Below are positions 36,322 through 44,375 of a DNA stretch of 59,197 nucleotides, piece after piece. The first letter of the stretch is position 1, and each line of letters opens with the position of its first letter. Origin of the DNA: Acidobacteriota bacterium (GTDB lineage Bacteria > Acidobacteriota > Vicinamibacteria > Vicinamibacterales > Fen-181); assembly GCA_003170135.1 (NCBI GenBank), contig PMZR01000041.1, forward strand, positions 1 through 59,197. Direction: 5' to 3'. Made by a program: the position numbers and the translations under genes. The notes beneath the pieces were generated by a model. It saw nothing but the letters and a program-made list of their open reading frames with translations. It did no database searches and was not told the origin of the DNA.

Positions 36322-36362
36322 CACGCGCGAGAGCATATCATATTTGGTGCAACATGTGTTCC

Positions 36363-36379
36363 ACCGAACGATATTCGGT
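36363..36379 (-). promoter_or_regulatory. putative Lrp operator
   Basis: Perfect inverted repeat ACCGAA-N5-TTCGGT, 42 bases upstream of the lrp start, partly over the expected -35. Size and position fit an autoregulatory Lrp-family site; the protein-DNA link is inference. Confidence 0.55.
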
Positions 36380-36457
36380 CAGTCTGGGGCAATTTGGGAA
36401 AACGTGAATGTAGCGGGAGGCGCCGAGCGCGGTCGGCAGCGTCGGCGTGACGACATT

Positions 36458-36737
36458 CAGCCGCCGATTCTCGCAGATTTCCGCAGATACCCGGACACCG
36501 GGGCTTCGACGCGCGGCCGGCCATGGCCGGCCGCGCGGGACAGTGAGGCAGGCAGAACAAGCGAGGGCTCCCTGGGGCGGACGGAGTCTTCGTTTGTTCT
36601 GCCCGCCTCACTGTCCCCGGCCGTCGCCTCGCGACGGCGGTCGAAGTCCCCGCCGCCCGACGTGTGTGCCGACGCTGCGCCGCCGAGGTGGCGCGCCATC
36701 CCGTGAGTCTGCGAGAATCTGTGTGAATCTGCGGCTG
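36458..36737. repeat. CGCAGATT-ended element, copy 2, with long internal hairpin
   Basis: Terminal inverted repeats: CAGCCGCCGATTCTCGCAGATT at the left pairs with AATCTGTGTGAATCTGCGGCTG at the right. Inside are arms GGACAGTGAGGCAGGCAGAACAA (from 36538) and TTGTTCTGCCCGCCTCACTGTCC (ending about 36619), a strong hairpin around a 30-base loop. The segment gacggcggtcgaagtcc... (36636-36660) and following are the reverse complement of the interior of copy 1 at 16.9 kb. Confidence 0.9.
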
Positions 36738-36795
36738 AGGATCTGCGCGTGGTCGGGGTCCCGTAGCGGCGCGCGACGGTCTGCGGCTGGGCGCG

Positions 36796-37332
36796 CTAGA
36801 CCGTCATTTCCATCTTCGTCGCGGCCACGCCGGGGACGTACTCGAACGTCTCGACCGCCTGGAACCCGGCCTGCCGCCAGAACGGCTCGGAGCCCTGCAC
36901 GGCAACCAGTTCGAAGCGGCTGAGGTGCAGTGCCTCGGCCACCCGGGCGATTTCGCCGAGCAGCGTCGAGGCGACGCCCCGACGACGGCAGGCCGGCGCC
37001 GCGACCATGTCGTGGACGTACATGACATCGGGATCGGCCGGCAGGGCGTCGAGGACCTGGGCCACGCCGATGAGCGTGCCCGCTTTCCACGGCAACGCGA
37101 ACGCGTAACCGCACATCTGGTCGCCGTCGAAGCATCCGAGCGCGCCCGCGCGGAACAGCACCAGCTTCGACAGAAACGCCGCTTCCGATTCCCGCAGTTC
37201 GGGCGTGTAGGATTCGCGGTCGATGCGGATCAGGTCGGGCAGATCTGCGCTGACCAGCGGGCGCACGCGCAATCGGGCGCCCGGTTCCGCTATCTGGCCG
37301 TCTGCGTGCGAAGGCGGGTCGTGCTGATCCAT
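36796..37332 (-). CDS. GNAT-family N-acetyltransferase
   Basis: 178 aa. ATG 37332. Acetyl-CoA binding signature MYVHDMVAAPACRRRGVASTLLGEI (R/Q-x-x-G-x-A loop), with the preceding strand DQMCGYAFALPWKAGTLIGV and the later strand FELVAVQGSEPFWRQAGFQ. Substrate unknown. Not in an obvious operon; 115 bases separate it from the AlkD-like gene, which is on the same strand. Confidence 0.88.
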   Translation of the reverse strand: MDQHDPPSHADGQIAEPGARLRVRPLVSADLPDLIRIDRESYTPELRESEAAFLSKLVLFRAGALGCFDGDQMCGYAFALPWKAGTLIGVAQVLDALPADPDVMYVHDMVAAPACRRRGVASTLLGEIARVAEALHLSRFELVAVQGSEPFWRQAGFQAVETFEYVPGVAATKMEMTV

Positions 37333-37399
37333 GGTGCCTCAACGATTGGAGGGGCCGCAGCGTCGAATGAAGCGATTACCTCGATTGTAGCAGGGGAGT

Positions 37400-37442
37400 C
37401 CCGGTTCCGGAGTCCGGGGTCCGGACTCCGGGGGTCCGGGGT
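37400..37442. repeat. heptad array 6, unit CCGGGGT/CCGGAGT
   Basis: Six phased units (cccggtt, ccggagt, ccggggt, ccggact, ccgggggt with one extra base, ccggggt) directly downstream of the AlkD-like stop. Confidence 0.9.
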
Positions 37443-37446
37443 CGCC

Positions 37447-38173
37447 CTACCGTCGGCGTTCCATCCCCGGCACGCGGACCTCCGAGGCCGCTAGACCTGT
37501 CTCGCGCCTGGCCGCCAGCCGGGCCTGTACCGCCGGGGATCCCAGCTCGCGCCACGCGTCCGACGCCACCCAGCGCGCGGCCGGCCGCGCTGCGGTGCGG
37601 CCGGGCCGAGGCGAGCCGGTGGATGCGCCTGGCGCACGCGATGGCGCGCCTGTTCAGGTACGCGTTACGTTTGCCGATCTGTCTGAGCGCCCAGTTCACG
37701 GCCTTCTTCACCATCGCGCGCTCGTCGCCGGCCGCACGCTCGATGAGTGGAAGACACGCGTCGAACGAGCGGTCCGGCGCCCGCTTGTCGTGGACCGCGA
37801 GCCAGGCCATCAGCGCGAAGCCGGCGCGGCGGACGAACTCCTCGTGGCGTCGCGCCCACGCGCGCGCCTTCGGCCACGCGAGCGGCGAGCGATCGAACAG
37901 CTTGCCGCACACGTGATCGCAGAGGGCCCACGAGTCGAACGCCGATGCCCAACGCTCCATCTGGCGGTCCCCGACGAGCGCCGGGTCGTCGATGAGGGCC
38001 GCCACGGCGCGGGCCTCGAAGATGCCTGTCGCCCACAGACGGGCGGCCAGACGATGATCCCGGCCGAGTCCGCGGGCGATCCGCCGCACGATGGGACCGG
38101 GCACACCCCATGCGCGGGCGGACCGGATGCCATAACGCGCCATGCCCTCGACGCCCGCCGGTTCTTGTTGCAT
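37447..38173 (-). pseudogene. AlkD-like DNA alkylation repair protein, frameshifted near C-terminus
   Basis: HEAT-repeat DNA glycosylase fold: MARYGIRSARAWGVPGPIVRRIARGLGRDHRLAARLWATGIFEARAVAALIDDP, then ERWASAFDSWALCDHVCGKLFDRSPLAWPKARAW (with the Trp/Asp DNA-lesion-contact pattern), then KAVNWALRQIGKRNAYLNRRAIACARRI. After RSAA the expected end (ARWVASDAWRELGSPAVQARL) is in a different frame, which closes at 37447. A single-base indel at about 37585 (extra G in gcggccggccgc) explains it. Start ATG 38173, with GGGAG 6 bases upstream; divergent from the saccharopine reductase by 48 bases. Confidence 0.75.
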
Positions 38174-38221
38174 TTGCGGGCTCCCGCGCCGAAAATCGCT
38201 ACCGGCCCTTCCGGAGGATTC

Positions 38222-39445
38222 GTGTCGAACTCGTCGGGAAACGCCGTCGACCCATCGCGCGCGACGGTCCTGGTGCTTGGGGTGGGGATCCAGGGGCGCG
38301 CCGTCGTCGAAGACCTGGACCGGCGTTCACCTGTCGCGCGGGTGATTGCGGCCGACAGCAACGACGAGGCGGCCAGGCAGTGGCTGGGCTCGATCGGCGC
38401 CTGCCGCACCACGGCGTGCCACGTGAATGCACGCGACGAGACCGCCTTACGTCAGCTGCTCGCAGGTGTTGATCTGGTCGTCAACATGCTGCCGGCGTCG
38501 TTCGAGGAACCGGTGTTGCGCCTGGCGATTGACGCGGGCGTGCACCTGGTGAGCACGAACTACGCCCACACGCTTCGGGCGTTCGATGACGCCGCCGCCC
38601 GCAGGGGCATCATCGTCATGCCCGAGGCTGGCTTCGATCCGGGCATCGATCTGGTGATCGCGCGACAGGCGGTCGATGAGTTCGACGACATCGACACGCT
38701 GCTGTCGTACGGCGCCGGCATTCCGGCGCCCGAGTGCAGGGACGTCAACGCGATCAACTACAAGATCTCGTGGAGCTTCGAAGGGGTCTTGCGCGCCTAT
38801 GCCCGTGCGGCGCGGGTGGTCCTCGATGGACGGCCGTGCGAGGTGGACGGCCGGGACATCTTCGACCCCGCATGGACGCACATCGCGACCTTCGACGGTC
38901 TCGGTGACTTCGAGGCCTTCGTGAACGGGGACGCCGTCGAGTTCGTGCAGATGCTGGGCATCGAGCGGTCCGTGCAAACCAGCGCCCGCTACTCGTTGCG
39001 GTGGCCGGGCCACTGCGAGTTCTGGCGGCGTTTGGCGAAGCTGGGATTTCTCGACGAGGAGGTCGTGCCAGGCACCGGCGTGTCGCCGCGGGAGTTTCTG
39101 CGGCGCCACCTGGAGCCGCGGTTGCAGTACGGGCCGGGCGAGCGGGACATGATCATGCTGCGCATCGAGGCGCGCGGCACCCGCGGCGGTCGGCCGGCCG
39201 CCGTGCGGTGGGAGATGGTCGAGTGCGCCGACCGGGACAGCGGAGCGCTCGCCATGAGCCGGGCGGTCGGCTGTCCGGCCAGCGTGGTCGCGCAGATGAT
39301 CCTTGGCGGCGACATTCGCCGCCAGGGCGTCGGCTGTCCGGCCCGCGACGTGCCCCCGGCGCCATTCTTCGAGGCCCTTGGGCAGCGCGGAATCACGATC
39401 CGGAAGACGATACTGGAAGGACCGGGCGGCCCCCGGCCGATCTGA
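38222..39445 (+). CDS. saccharopine dehydrogenase/reductase-like protein
   Basis: 407-aa NAD(P)-dependent oxidoreductase: Rossmann start VLVLGVGIQGRAVVEDLD, HVNARDETALRQLLAGVDLVVNMLPASF, NYAHTLRAFDDAAARRGIIVMPEAGFDPGIDLVIARQAV, then the saccharopine C-terminal domain with YKISWSFEGVLRAYARAARVVLDGRPCEVDG. It matches the glutamate-forming (Lys9-type) saccharopine enzymes. The start is GTG 38222 after GGAGG; the long upstream open frame is a shadow of the AlkD-like gene. With lrp-lat 2 kb away it suggests lysine/aminoadipate metabolism in the neighbourhood; the two loci are not one operon. Confidence 0.88.
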   Translation: MSNSSGNAVDPSRATVLVLGVGIQGRAVVEDLDRRSPVARVIAADSNDEAARQWLGSIGACRTTACHVNARDETALRQLLAGVDLVVNMLPASFEEPVLRLAIDAGVHLVSTNYAHTLRAFDDAAARRGIIVMPEAGFDPGIDLVIARQAVDEFDDIDTLLSYGAGIPAPECRDVNAINYKISWSFEGVLRAYARAARVVLDGRPCEVDGRDIFDPAWTHIATFDGLGDFEAFVNGDAVEFVQMLGIERSVQTSARYSLRWPGHCEFWRRLAKLGFLDEEVVPGTGVSPREFLRRHLEPRLQYGPGERDMIMLRIEARGTRGGRPAAVRWEMVECADRDSGALAMSRAVGCPASVVAQMILGGDIRRQGVGCPARDVPPAPFFEALGQRGITIRKTILEGPGGPRPI

Positions 39446-39486
39446 GAGCGCATGCGGAGCCGCGGTACCCGCGCACAAGGAGAGCT

Positions 39487-40326
39487 ATGACCAAGCGCAT
39501 TCTCGTTGCCGTGCTCGTCGCCGTCGTCGCGTCGGCGAGTGTCTTGTCGGCACAATCGACGACCGGTCTGCGGCTCGTGATGAAGATGGAACTGCAGGAG
39601 GTGGTGACGTCCGGCGCCCCGCCGGCGGCCGCCAACTCGATGACCGCGATGATGGGCGACATGTTCAAGAAGATGCTGCTGCCCGAGGGGGCCGCCGAGA
39701 TGGAGTTCCTGACCGATGGCCAGTCGGTGAGGACCGAGATGCACGGCACGATGGGGACGCTGGCCAAGGGCTCCGTCATCCTGTACCCGGTCGGACAGAC
39801 CGACGGCTACGTGCTCAATCCCGGCGAGAAGACCTACTACGTGCTCAAGATGCCGCAGGCCCCCACGCTGCCTGCCGGCATGACGCTCCCCAAGCCTGAG
39901 ATCTCCGTGAAGCCGAGCGGGACGTTCGAGATCATCGCCGGGCACCGCGCCGAGCGGGTGAACATCTCGTTTCGCATGCCGATCCCCGTCCCCGAAGGGG
40001 TCGACCTGCCGCCCGGGATGCCGACCGAGCTGACGCTCGACCTGGAGAACTGGTGCGCAACCGACTTGAAGATGCCGGCCGCGGCGATGCGGCTGCTGAA
40101 CGGCGTGGCCCAGTCGATGCCGGGCTTTGGCCTGGATGAGATGGCCAAGGCCTGCCCGATCGCCATGCGGTCCCGCATGCGCATGTCGATGATGCCCGGC
40201 TACGAGCTCGTCACGAACATCACGTCCGCGAGCGAGGCGTCGCCGTCGCCTGACATGTTCTCCCTGCCTGCGGGCCTCAAGGAAGTGCCCCCGCCGACGC
40301 CGAGGATGCCCGGCGGCGAGAATTGA
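39487..40326 (+). CDS. secreted protein of unknown function
   Basis: 279 aa with signal peptide MTKRILVAVLVAVVASASVLSAQ; AAGGAG lies 5-10 bases before ATG 39487. The mature part looks like an outer-membrane-associated beta-rich sheet (LRLVMKMELQEVVTSGAPPAAANSMTAMMGDMFKKMLL, VRTEMHGTMGTLAKGSVILYPVGQTDGYVLNPGEKTYYVLKM), in the style of DUF4412 lipoprotein-like proteins, with many Met and Pro residues in the second half. It ends a few bases before heptad array 7. Confidence 0.6.
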   Translation: MTKRILVAVLVAVVASASVLSAQSTTGLRLVMKMELQEVVTSGAPPAAANSMTAMMGDMFKKMLLPEGAAEMEFLTDGQSVRTEMHGTMGTLAKGSVILYPVGQTDGYVLNPGEKTYYVLKMPQAPTLPAGMTLPKPEISVKPSGTFEIIAGHRAERVNISFRMPIPVPEGVDLPPGMPTELTLDLENWCATDLKMPAAAMRLLNGVAQSMPGFGLDEMAKACPIAMRSRMRMSMMPGYELVTNITSASEASPSPDMFSLPAGLKEVPPPTPRMPGGEN

Positions 40327-40332
40327 GGGTCG

Positions 40333-40381
40333 CCGCACTCAGCACGTAGCACATAGCACATAGCACTTAGCACATAGCACA
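40333..40381. repeat. heptad array 7, unit TAGCACA
   Basis: Seven phased units: ccgcact, cagcacg, tagcaca, tagcaca, tagcact, tagcaca, tagcaca, between two + strand genes. Confidence 0.95.
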
Positions 40382-40398
40382 TCCCTCAGAGGTGTCTC

Positions 40399-41943
40399 GT
40401 GAATCGAACGGTCCGATCTGTTCTGCTCTCGCTGGTCGTCCTTGCCTGGCCGGGAATCTTCGTGGCATCGGCCCAGCCGGCCCCGCCGGCGCCGGCGACG
40501 ATTCCACTCACGATTCTCCACACCAACGACACGCACGGCCACCTGCTGCCGTTCAGCTACCCGACGCTGCTCCCGGCAGGCTCCGACCTGGCGATGCTGA
40601 AGGAGCGGACCGATATCGGCGGCATCGCGCGGCGCGCGACGCTGGTCCGACAGATCCGGGACCAGGCAGCCGCGCGGCACACGACCGTCTGGCTGTTCGA
40701 CGCCGGTGACTTCTCGGACGGGACGCCGATGTCCACCGAGTATCACGGCGAAGCGGACGTGGCGGCGATGAACGCGGTGGGCTACGACCTGGCGACGCTC
40801 GGCAATCACGAGTTCAACAACCCGCTCGTGCAGGTCAAGAAGCTCGTCGGGCTGGCGGGCTTTCCGATCGTGTGCGCGAACGCCGTCGAGTCGGCCACGG
40901 GCAAGCCGCTGACAGAGGAGTATGTGATCCGGACCGTCGGCCCATTGCGCATCGGCATCTTCGGCCTCCTCACGCACGAGGCCGCCACGTATCCCGCGGC
41001 GGTGGACGGGGTCAAGGTCACCGACGAGATCGAAGCGGCCCGGCGCATGGTCGCCCTGCTCCGGCCGAAAGCGGACATCGTGATCGCGCTGTCGCACGCG
41101 GGCGACGGGCTGGACAACGTCATGGCGGCGCAGGTGCCCGGGATCGACGTCATTGTCGGCGGCCATTCCCACTCGCGGCTGCCGACGGGCGAGTTCGTCT
41201 GGCGCTCGGAAGACCTCAAGATGGATGACGTCAACGGCACGGTGATCGTGCAGGCGCATCAGTGGGGCGGCGAGCTCGGGCGCCTCGATCTGCTGTTCGA
41301 GAAGGACGCCAGCGGCGGCTGGCACGTCGGGCGTTACCGCGCACGGCTGGTCCCCGTGACGGCGGCGATTGCGGCCGACCCGAAGGTGGCGGCGGTCGTC
41401 GACCAGTACTGGCGGCCGATCGCGACGCGCTACGGCGAGGTGATCGGGCAGGCAGAGGCCGACTTCAGCTCGCGCGGCGACGACGAGGCGCCGTACAACC
41501 TTGTGGCCGATGCGGTGCGGGAGACCTTCGGCACCGAGATCGAGATGGAGAACACGGGAGGCGTGCGCGCGCCGCTCGTCAAGGGCCAGATCACGCGCGG
41601 CGACATGGTCACCCTCGACCCGTTCAACAACACGGTGATGCTCTTCAAGGTGTCCGGCCGCGATCTGAAACGGATCCTCGTGCAGCACCGGCCCGCCGTG
41701 TCGGGCATGCGCTACCGCCTCGAGAATCGCGAGCTGGTGGAGGCGACCGTGAACGGCCATCCGATCGAGGACGACCGCATCTACACGGGCGCGACCAACT
41801 CCTACTTCGCCCAGTCGGCGCTCAAGGGCATCGAGACCCAGGACACCAAGCGCCAGCGTCTCGACGTCGTGGTCGAGTACGTGAAGAAGAAGGGAAGCCT
41901 GAAGCCGGTCTACGACGGGCGGCGCGTGGTGGTCGGCCGCTGA
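40399..41943 (+). CDS. UshA-like 5'-nucleotidase/metallophosphoesterase
   Basis: 514-aa exported two-domain hydrolase. GTG 40399 is preceded by AGAGG. Signal peptide VNRTVRSVLLSLVVLAWPGIFVASAQ, then the metallophosphatase domain with the metal-site motifs TNDTHGHLLP, DAGDFSDGT, LGNHEFNN and GGHSHSRLP, then the C-terminal 5'-nucleotidase domain (YNLVADAVRETFGTEIEMENTGGVRAPLVKGQITRGDMVTLDPFNNTVMLF). It should release nucleosides or sugars from nucleotides in the periplasm. Confidence 0.93.
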   Translation: MNRTVRSVLLSLVVLAWPGIFVASAQPAPPAPATIPLTILHTNDTHGHLLPFSYPTLLPAGSDLAMLKERTDIGGIARRATLVRQIRDQAAARHTTVWLFDAGDFSDGTPMSTEYHGEADVAAMNAVGYDLATLGNHEFNNPLVQVKKLVGLAGFPIVCANAVESATGKPLTEEYVIRTVGPLRIGIFGLLTHEAATYPAAVDGVKVTDEIEAARRMVALLRPKADIVIALSHAGDGLDNVMAAQVPGIDVIVGGHSHSRLPTGEFVWRSEDLKMDDVNGTVIVQAHQWGGELGRLDLLFEKDASGGWHVGRYRARLVPVTAAIAADPKVAAVVDQYWRPIATRYGEVIGQAEADFSSRGDDEAPYNLVADAVRETFGTEIEMENTGGVRAPLVKGQITRGDMVTLDPFNNTVMLFKVSGRDLKRILVQHRPAVSGMRYRLENRELVEATVNGHPIEDDRIYTGATNSYFAQSALKGIETQDTKRQRLDVVVEYVKKKGSLKPVYDGRRVVVGR

Positions 41944-41951
41944 CGCCCACG

Positions 41952-42090
41952 TCGTGCAGGGTGCGGAGTGCGGGGTGCAGAGTGCCAGGTTGCGCCGCAA
42001 CTGGCGCAGCGCGCGGCATTATTCCGGCAATGCGCGCGCCCCGCACGCCGCACCTTGCACCGCACGTCGCACGTCGCACCGCGCGCTCGT
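41952..42090. repeat. heptad array 8, inverted GTGC / GCAC
   Basis: Left part: GTGC-ending units (cgtgcagg, gtgcgga, gtgcgggg and so on, about 41952-41990). Right part (about 42042-42085): complementary GCAC units (cgcaccttgc, accgcacgtcgcacgtcgcac). The middle contains gcgcggcatt and aatgcgcgcgcc, also inverted. It separates convergent genes. Confidence 0.9.
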
Positions 42091-43761
42091 TCACACGTTC
42101 ACTTTCTTCCTCGCCTCCTCGGTCAGCACGCGCCTGAGCACTTTCCCGACGAGCGTCTTGGGCAGCGCGTCGCGGAAATCAACCACGTTCGGCACCTTGT
42201 AGGACGCCAGGCGCTCGCGGCAGAACGCACGGATCTCGTCGGCGGTCGCCCGCTCGCCTTCCTTCAGGACCACGAAGGCGCAGACCGTCTCGCCCCATTT
42301 CACGTCGGGCACGCCCGCGACCGCCGCCTCCTTGATCTTCGGGTGCATGAAGAGCACCTCTTCGACGTCGCGCGGGTAGATGTTGTAGCCGCCCGAGATG
42401 ATCATGTCCTTCTTGCGATCGACGATGAAGAAGTAGCCGTCCTCGTCCACTTTCGCGATGTCGCCGGTGTGCAGCCATCCATCGCGCAGCGCGACCTTCG
42501 ACTCGTCCGGCCGGTTCCAGTAGCCCTGCATCACCTCCGGCGCCTTGATGCACAGCTCGCCGGGTTGGCCGATCGGCATCTCGGTCACCCCGTCGGCCAC
42601 GTCCACGATCCGGCAATCGACGTCCGGCAGCGGCAGGCCGATGCTGCCCTCCTTGTTCAGCCCGTGCAGCGGGTTGGCGTGCGTCGCGGTCGGCGCCTCC
42701 GACAACCCGTACCCCTCCAGCAGCTTGCCGCCGGTCAGCGCTTCGAACTTGCGCTTCACTTCGAGCGGCAGCGGAGCCGCACCCGACACGCACGCCTTGA
42801 TGGCGCGCAGGTTGTAGTGCGGCGTCAGCGGGCTGTTGTTGACCGCCACGTACATCGTCGGGACGCCCGGGAAGTAGTCGATCCGCGCGTCCTGGATGGT
42901 CTTCAGCACGTCCTTGATGTCGAACTTCGGCTGCAGATACAACGTGCTGCCGGTGGCCAGCGCGATGCTCATGCACGCCACCATGCCGTAGACGTGGAAG
43001 AACGGGATGACCGCCAGGAACCGCGCCGTGTGCTCGTCGGACAGCTCGAGCCACGCCTTGAGCTGCAGCGTGTCGGCGACCAGGTTGAAATGCGTCGCCA
43101 CGGCGGCCTTCGGCACGCCGGTCGTGCCGCCGGTGTACTGCAGCAGCGCGAGATCGTCGGCGGCGACGTCCGTCACGGGTCGCATGTCCGGCGCGTAGCG
43201 CAGCAGCTGGCCCAGATCCAGGTCGCCGTCCCCTAGCGTCTGCCGATCGCCCTCCTTCTTCTCCTTCGCCACGGTGTAGAGCAGCCGGAGCAGCGGCGGG
43301 AAGTAGTCCTTGATGCTGGTGACGATCACCCGCTTCAGCTTCGTGCGGTCGCGCACGGCATTCACGAGCGGATAGCGGCGACTGAAGACGACGGCCGTCT
43401 CGACCCCGGCGTCGTTGAACTGGTGCTCGACCTCGCGTTCGACGTAGAGCGGGTTGGTCGCGACGACCACGGCGCCGGCTTTGAGCGCGCCGTAGTAGCC
43501 GATCACGAACTGCGGGCAGTTGGGCATCAGCAGGCCCACGCGATCCCCTTTGCCGACGCCTTTGTCCCGCAACGCGTGCGCGAAGCGGTTGGCAAGCCCG
43601 TCGAGCTCGCGGTAGGTGAGCGTGGCGCCGAAGAAGGACGTGGCGATGCGATCCGGAAAACGATCGGCCGCCTGCTCGAAGAGGCGGAACAGTGGAACGC
43701 GCGGATAGTCGATGGTCGCGGGAACGCCCGCATCATAGTGCCGCAGCCAGACTTTCTCCAT
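42091..43761 (-). CDS. fadD: long-chain acyl-CoA synthetase
   Basis: 556-aa AMP-forming ligase that activates fatty acids to acyl-CoA. Start ATG 43761, with AGGAG seven bases upstream; the longer frame upstream is non-coding. Motifs: YTGGTTGVPKAAVATHFN (P-loop), VSGAAPLP, EGYGLSEAPTATHANP, YIR-type GYWNRPDES, DGWLHTGDIAKVDEDGYFFIVDRKKDMIISGGYNIYPRDVEEVL, and the C-terminal catalytic lysine in KTLVGKVLRR. Chain-length preference cannot be read. It ends in array 8. Confidence 0.92.
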   Translation of the reverse strand: MEKVWLRHYDAGVPATIDYPRVPLFRLFEQAADRFPDRIATSFFGATLTYRELDGLANRFAHALRDKGVGKGDRVGLLMPNCPQFVIGYYGALKAGAVVVATNPLYVEREVEHQFNDAGVETAVVFSRRYPLVNAVRDRTKLKRVIVTSIKDYFPPLLRLLYTVAKEKKEGDRQTLGDGDLDLGQLLRYAPDMRPVTDVAADDLALLQYTGGTTGVPKAAVATHFNLVADTLQLKAWLELSDEHTARFLAVIPFFHVYGMVACMSIALATGSTLYLQPKFDIKDVLKTIQDARIDYFPGVPTMYVAVNNSPLTPHYNLRAIKACVSGAAPLPLEVKRKFEALTGGKLLEGYGLSEAPTATHANPLHGLNKEGSIGLPLPDVDCRIVDVADGVTEMPIGQPGELCIKAPEVMQGYWNRPDESKVALRDGWLHTGDIAKVDEDGYFFIVDRKKDMIISGGYNIYPRDVEEVLFMHPKIKEAAVAGVPDVKWGETVCAFVVLKEGERATADEIRAFCRERLASYKVPNVVDFRDALPKTLVGKVLRRVLTEEARKKVNV

Positions 43762-43987
43762 GTCGATCTCCTGGCCGGGAGGCCGGCGTCGAACGGCATG
43801 TGGGATGCCCACTTCCAGTGTAGCCGGGCCGCCGGAGCTCTGCCAGCGCTCTGATGAGGGCAACAGTCCCTGGAGGGAGCGCCGGCAACAAACGACGCGG
43901 AACGTTGCCCGAACGACCGGCCGAACGGCGAGGAGATGGCCTCGCGCGCTGCCACGTGTGGCGCACCATTTGCTTTCCACCACCGCG

Positions 43988-44194
43988 ATGGACAACCACG
44001 TGCCGTCGGACGGTGTGAATCAACGGGCCAGCCGCCTGGCTTTCGTGCTGCTCTTTCTCAACATCGTGATCATTCTGGCCGGCGCCTGCGCGATGGCATG
44101 GCAGTCCTCGTACTCCGCCTTGCACCCGCCGGTACCCACCAACCTGGCGTGGCACCTTCCGGCTCCCGACCACCAACCGCCGCCCACCGACTAA
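43988..44194 (+). CDS. small single-pass membrane protein, uncertain
   Basis: 68 aa: short N-terminus, one transmembrane helix (SRLAFVLLFLNIVIILAGACAMAW), then a proline-rich tail (HPPVPTNLAWHLPAPDHQPPPTD) whose last codons run into heptad array 9. No convincing ribosome site is in front of ATG 43988. A plausible small membrane protein, but a chance frame is possible. Confidence 0.35.
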   Translation: MDNHVPSDGVNQRASRLAFVLLFLNIVIILAGACAMAWQSSYSALHPPVPTNLAWHLPAPDHQPPPTD

Positions 44195-44236
44195 CGACCA
44201 CCGACCACTGACCAACGACCACCGACCAACGACCAC
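44167..44236. repeat. heptad array 9, unit CGACCAC
   Basis: Ten phased 7-bp units (cgaccac, caaccgc, cgcccac, cgactaa, cgaccac, cgaccac, tgaccaa, cgaccac, cgaccaa, cgaccac), over the end of the small frame and the gap that follows. Confidence 0.95.
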
Positions 44237-44375
44237 GCCCCCCCTACCGGACTACCCCGAATCGGCCGACACCATAGAAAGCGCGTGGCCCAACGGAGTC
44301 GCGCGTGGCGTTTGCTGGTCCGTCCGGCCGTAACGCGCTGAGCCAGAAGCCTTTGACATCTCGGGGGAGGCATCC

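Larger units (their letters stand above)
36322..36795. other. 474-base gap: lrp control region and CGCAGATT element
   Basis: From left: the lrp promoter and palindromic operator (to about 36380), then unexplained sequence, then the element at 36458-36737, then about 58 bases before the acetyltransferase stop. No gene. Confidence 0.6.

Noticed and set aside
36447..36923. Frames across the CGCAGATT element at 36.4-36.9 kb
   Set aside because: They read through repeat DNA and into the antisense of the acetyltransferase gene.
37585..37590. Programmed ribosomal frameshift in the AlkD-like gene
   Set aside because: No slippery heptamer or downstream structure was seen; a simple indel explains it better.
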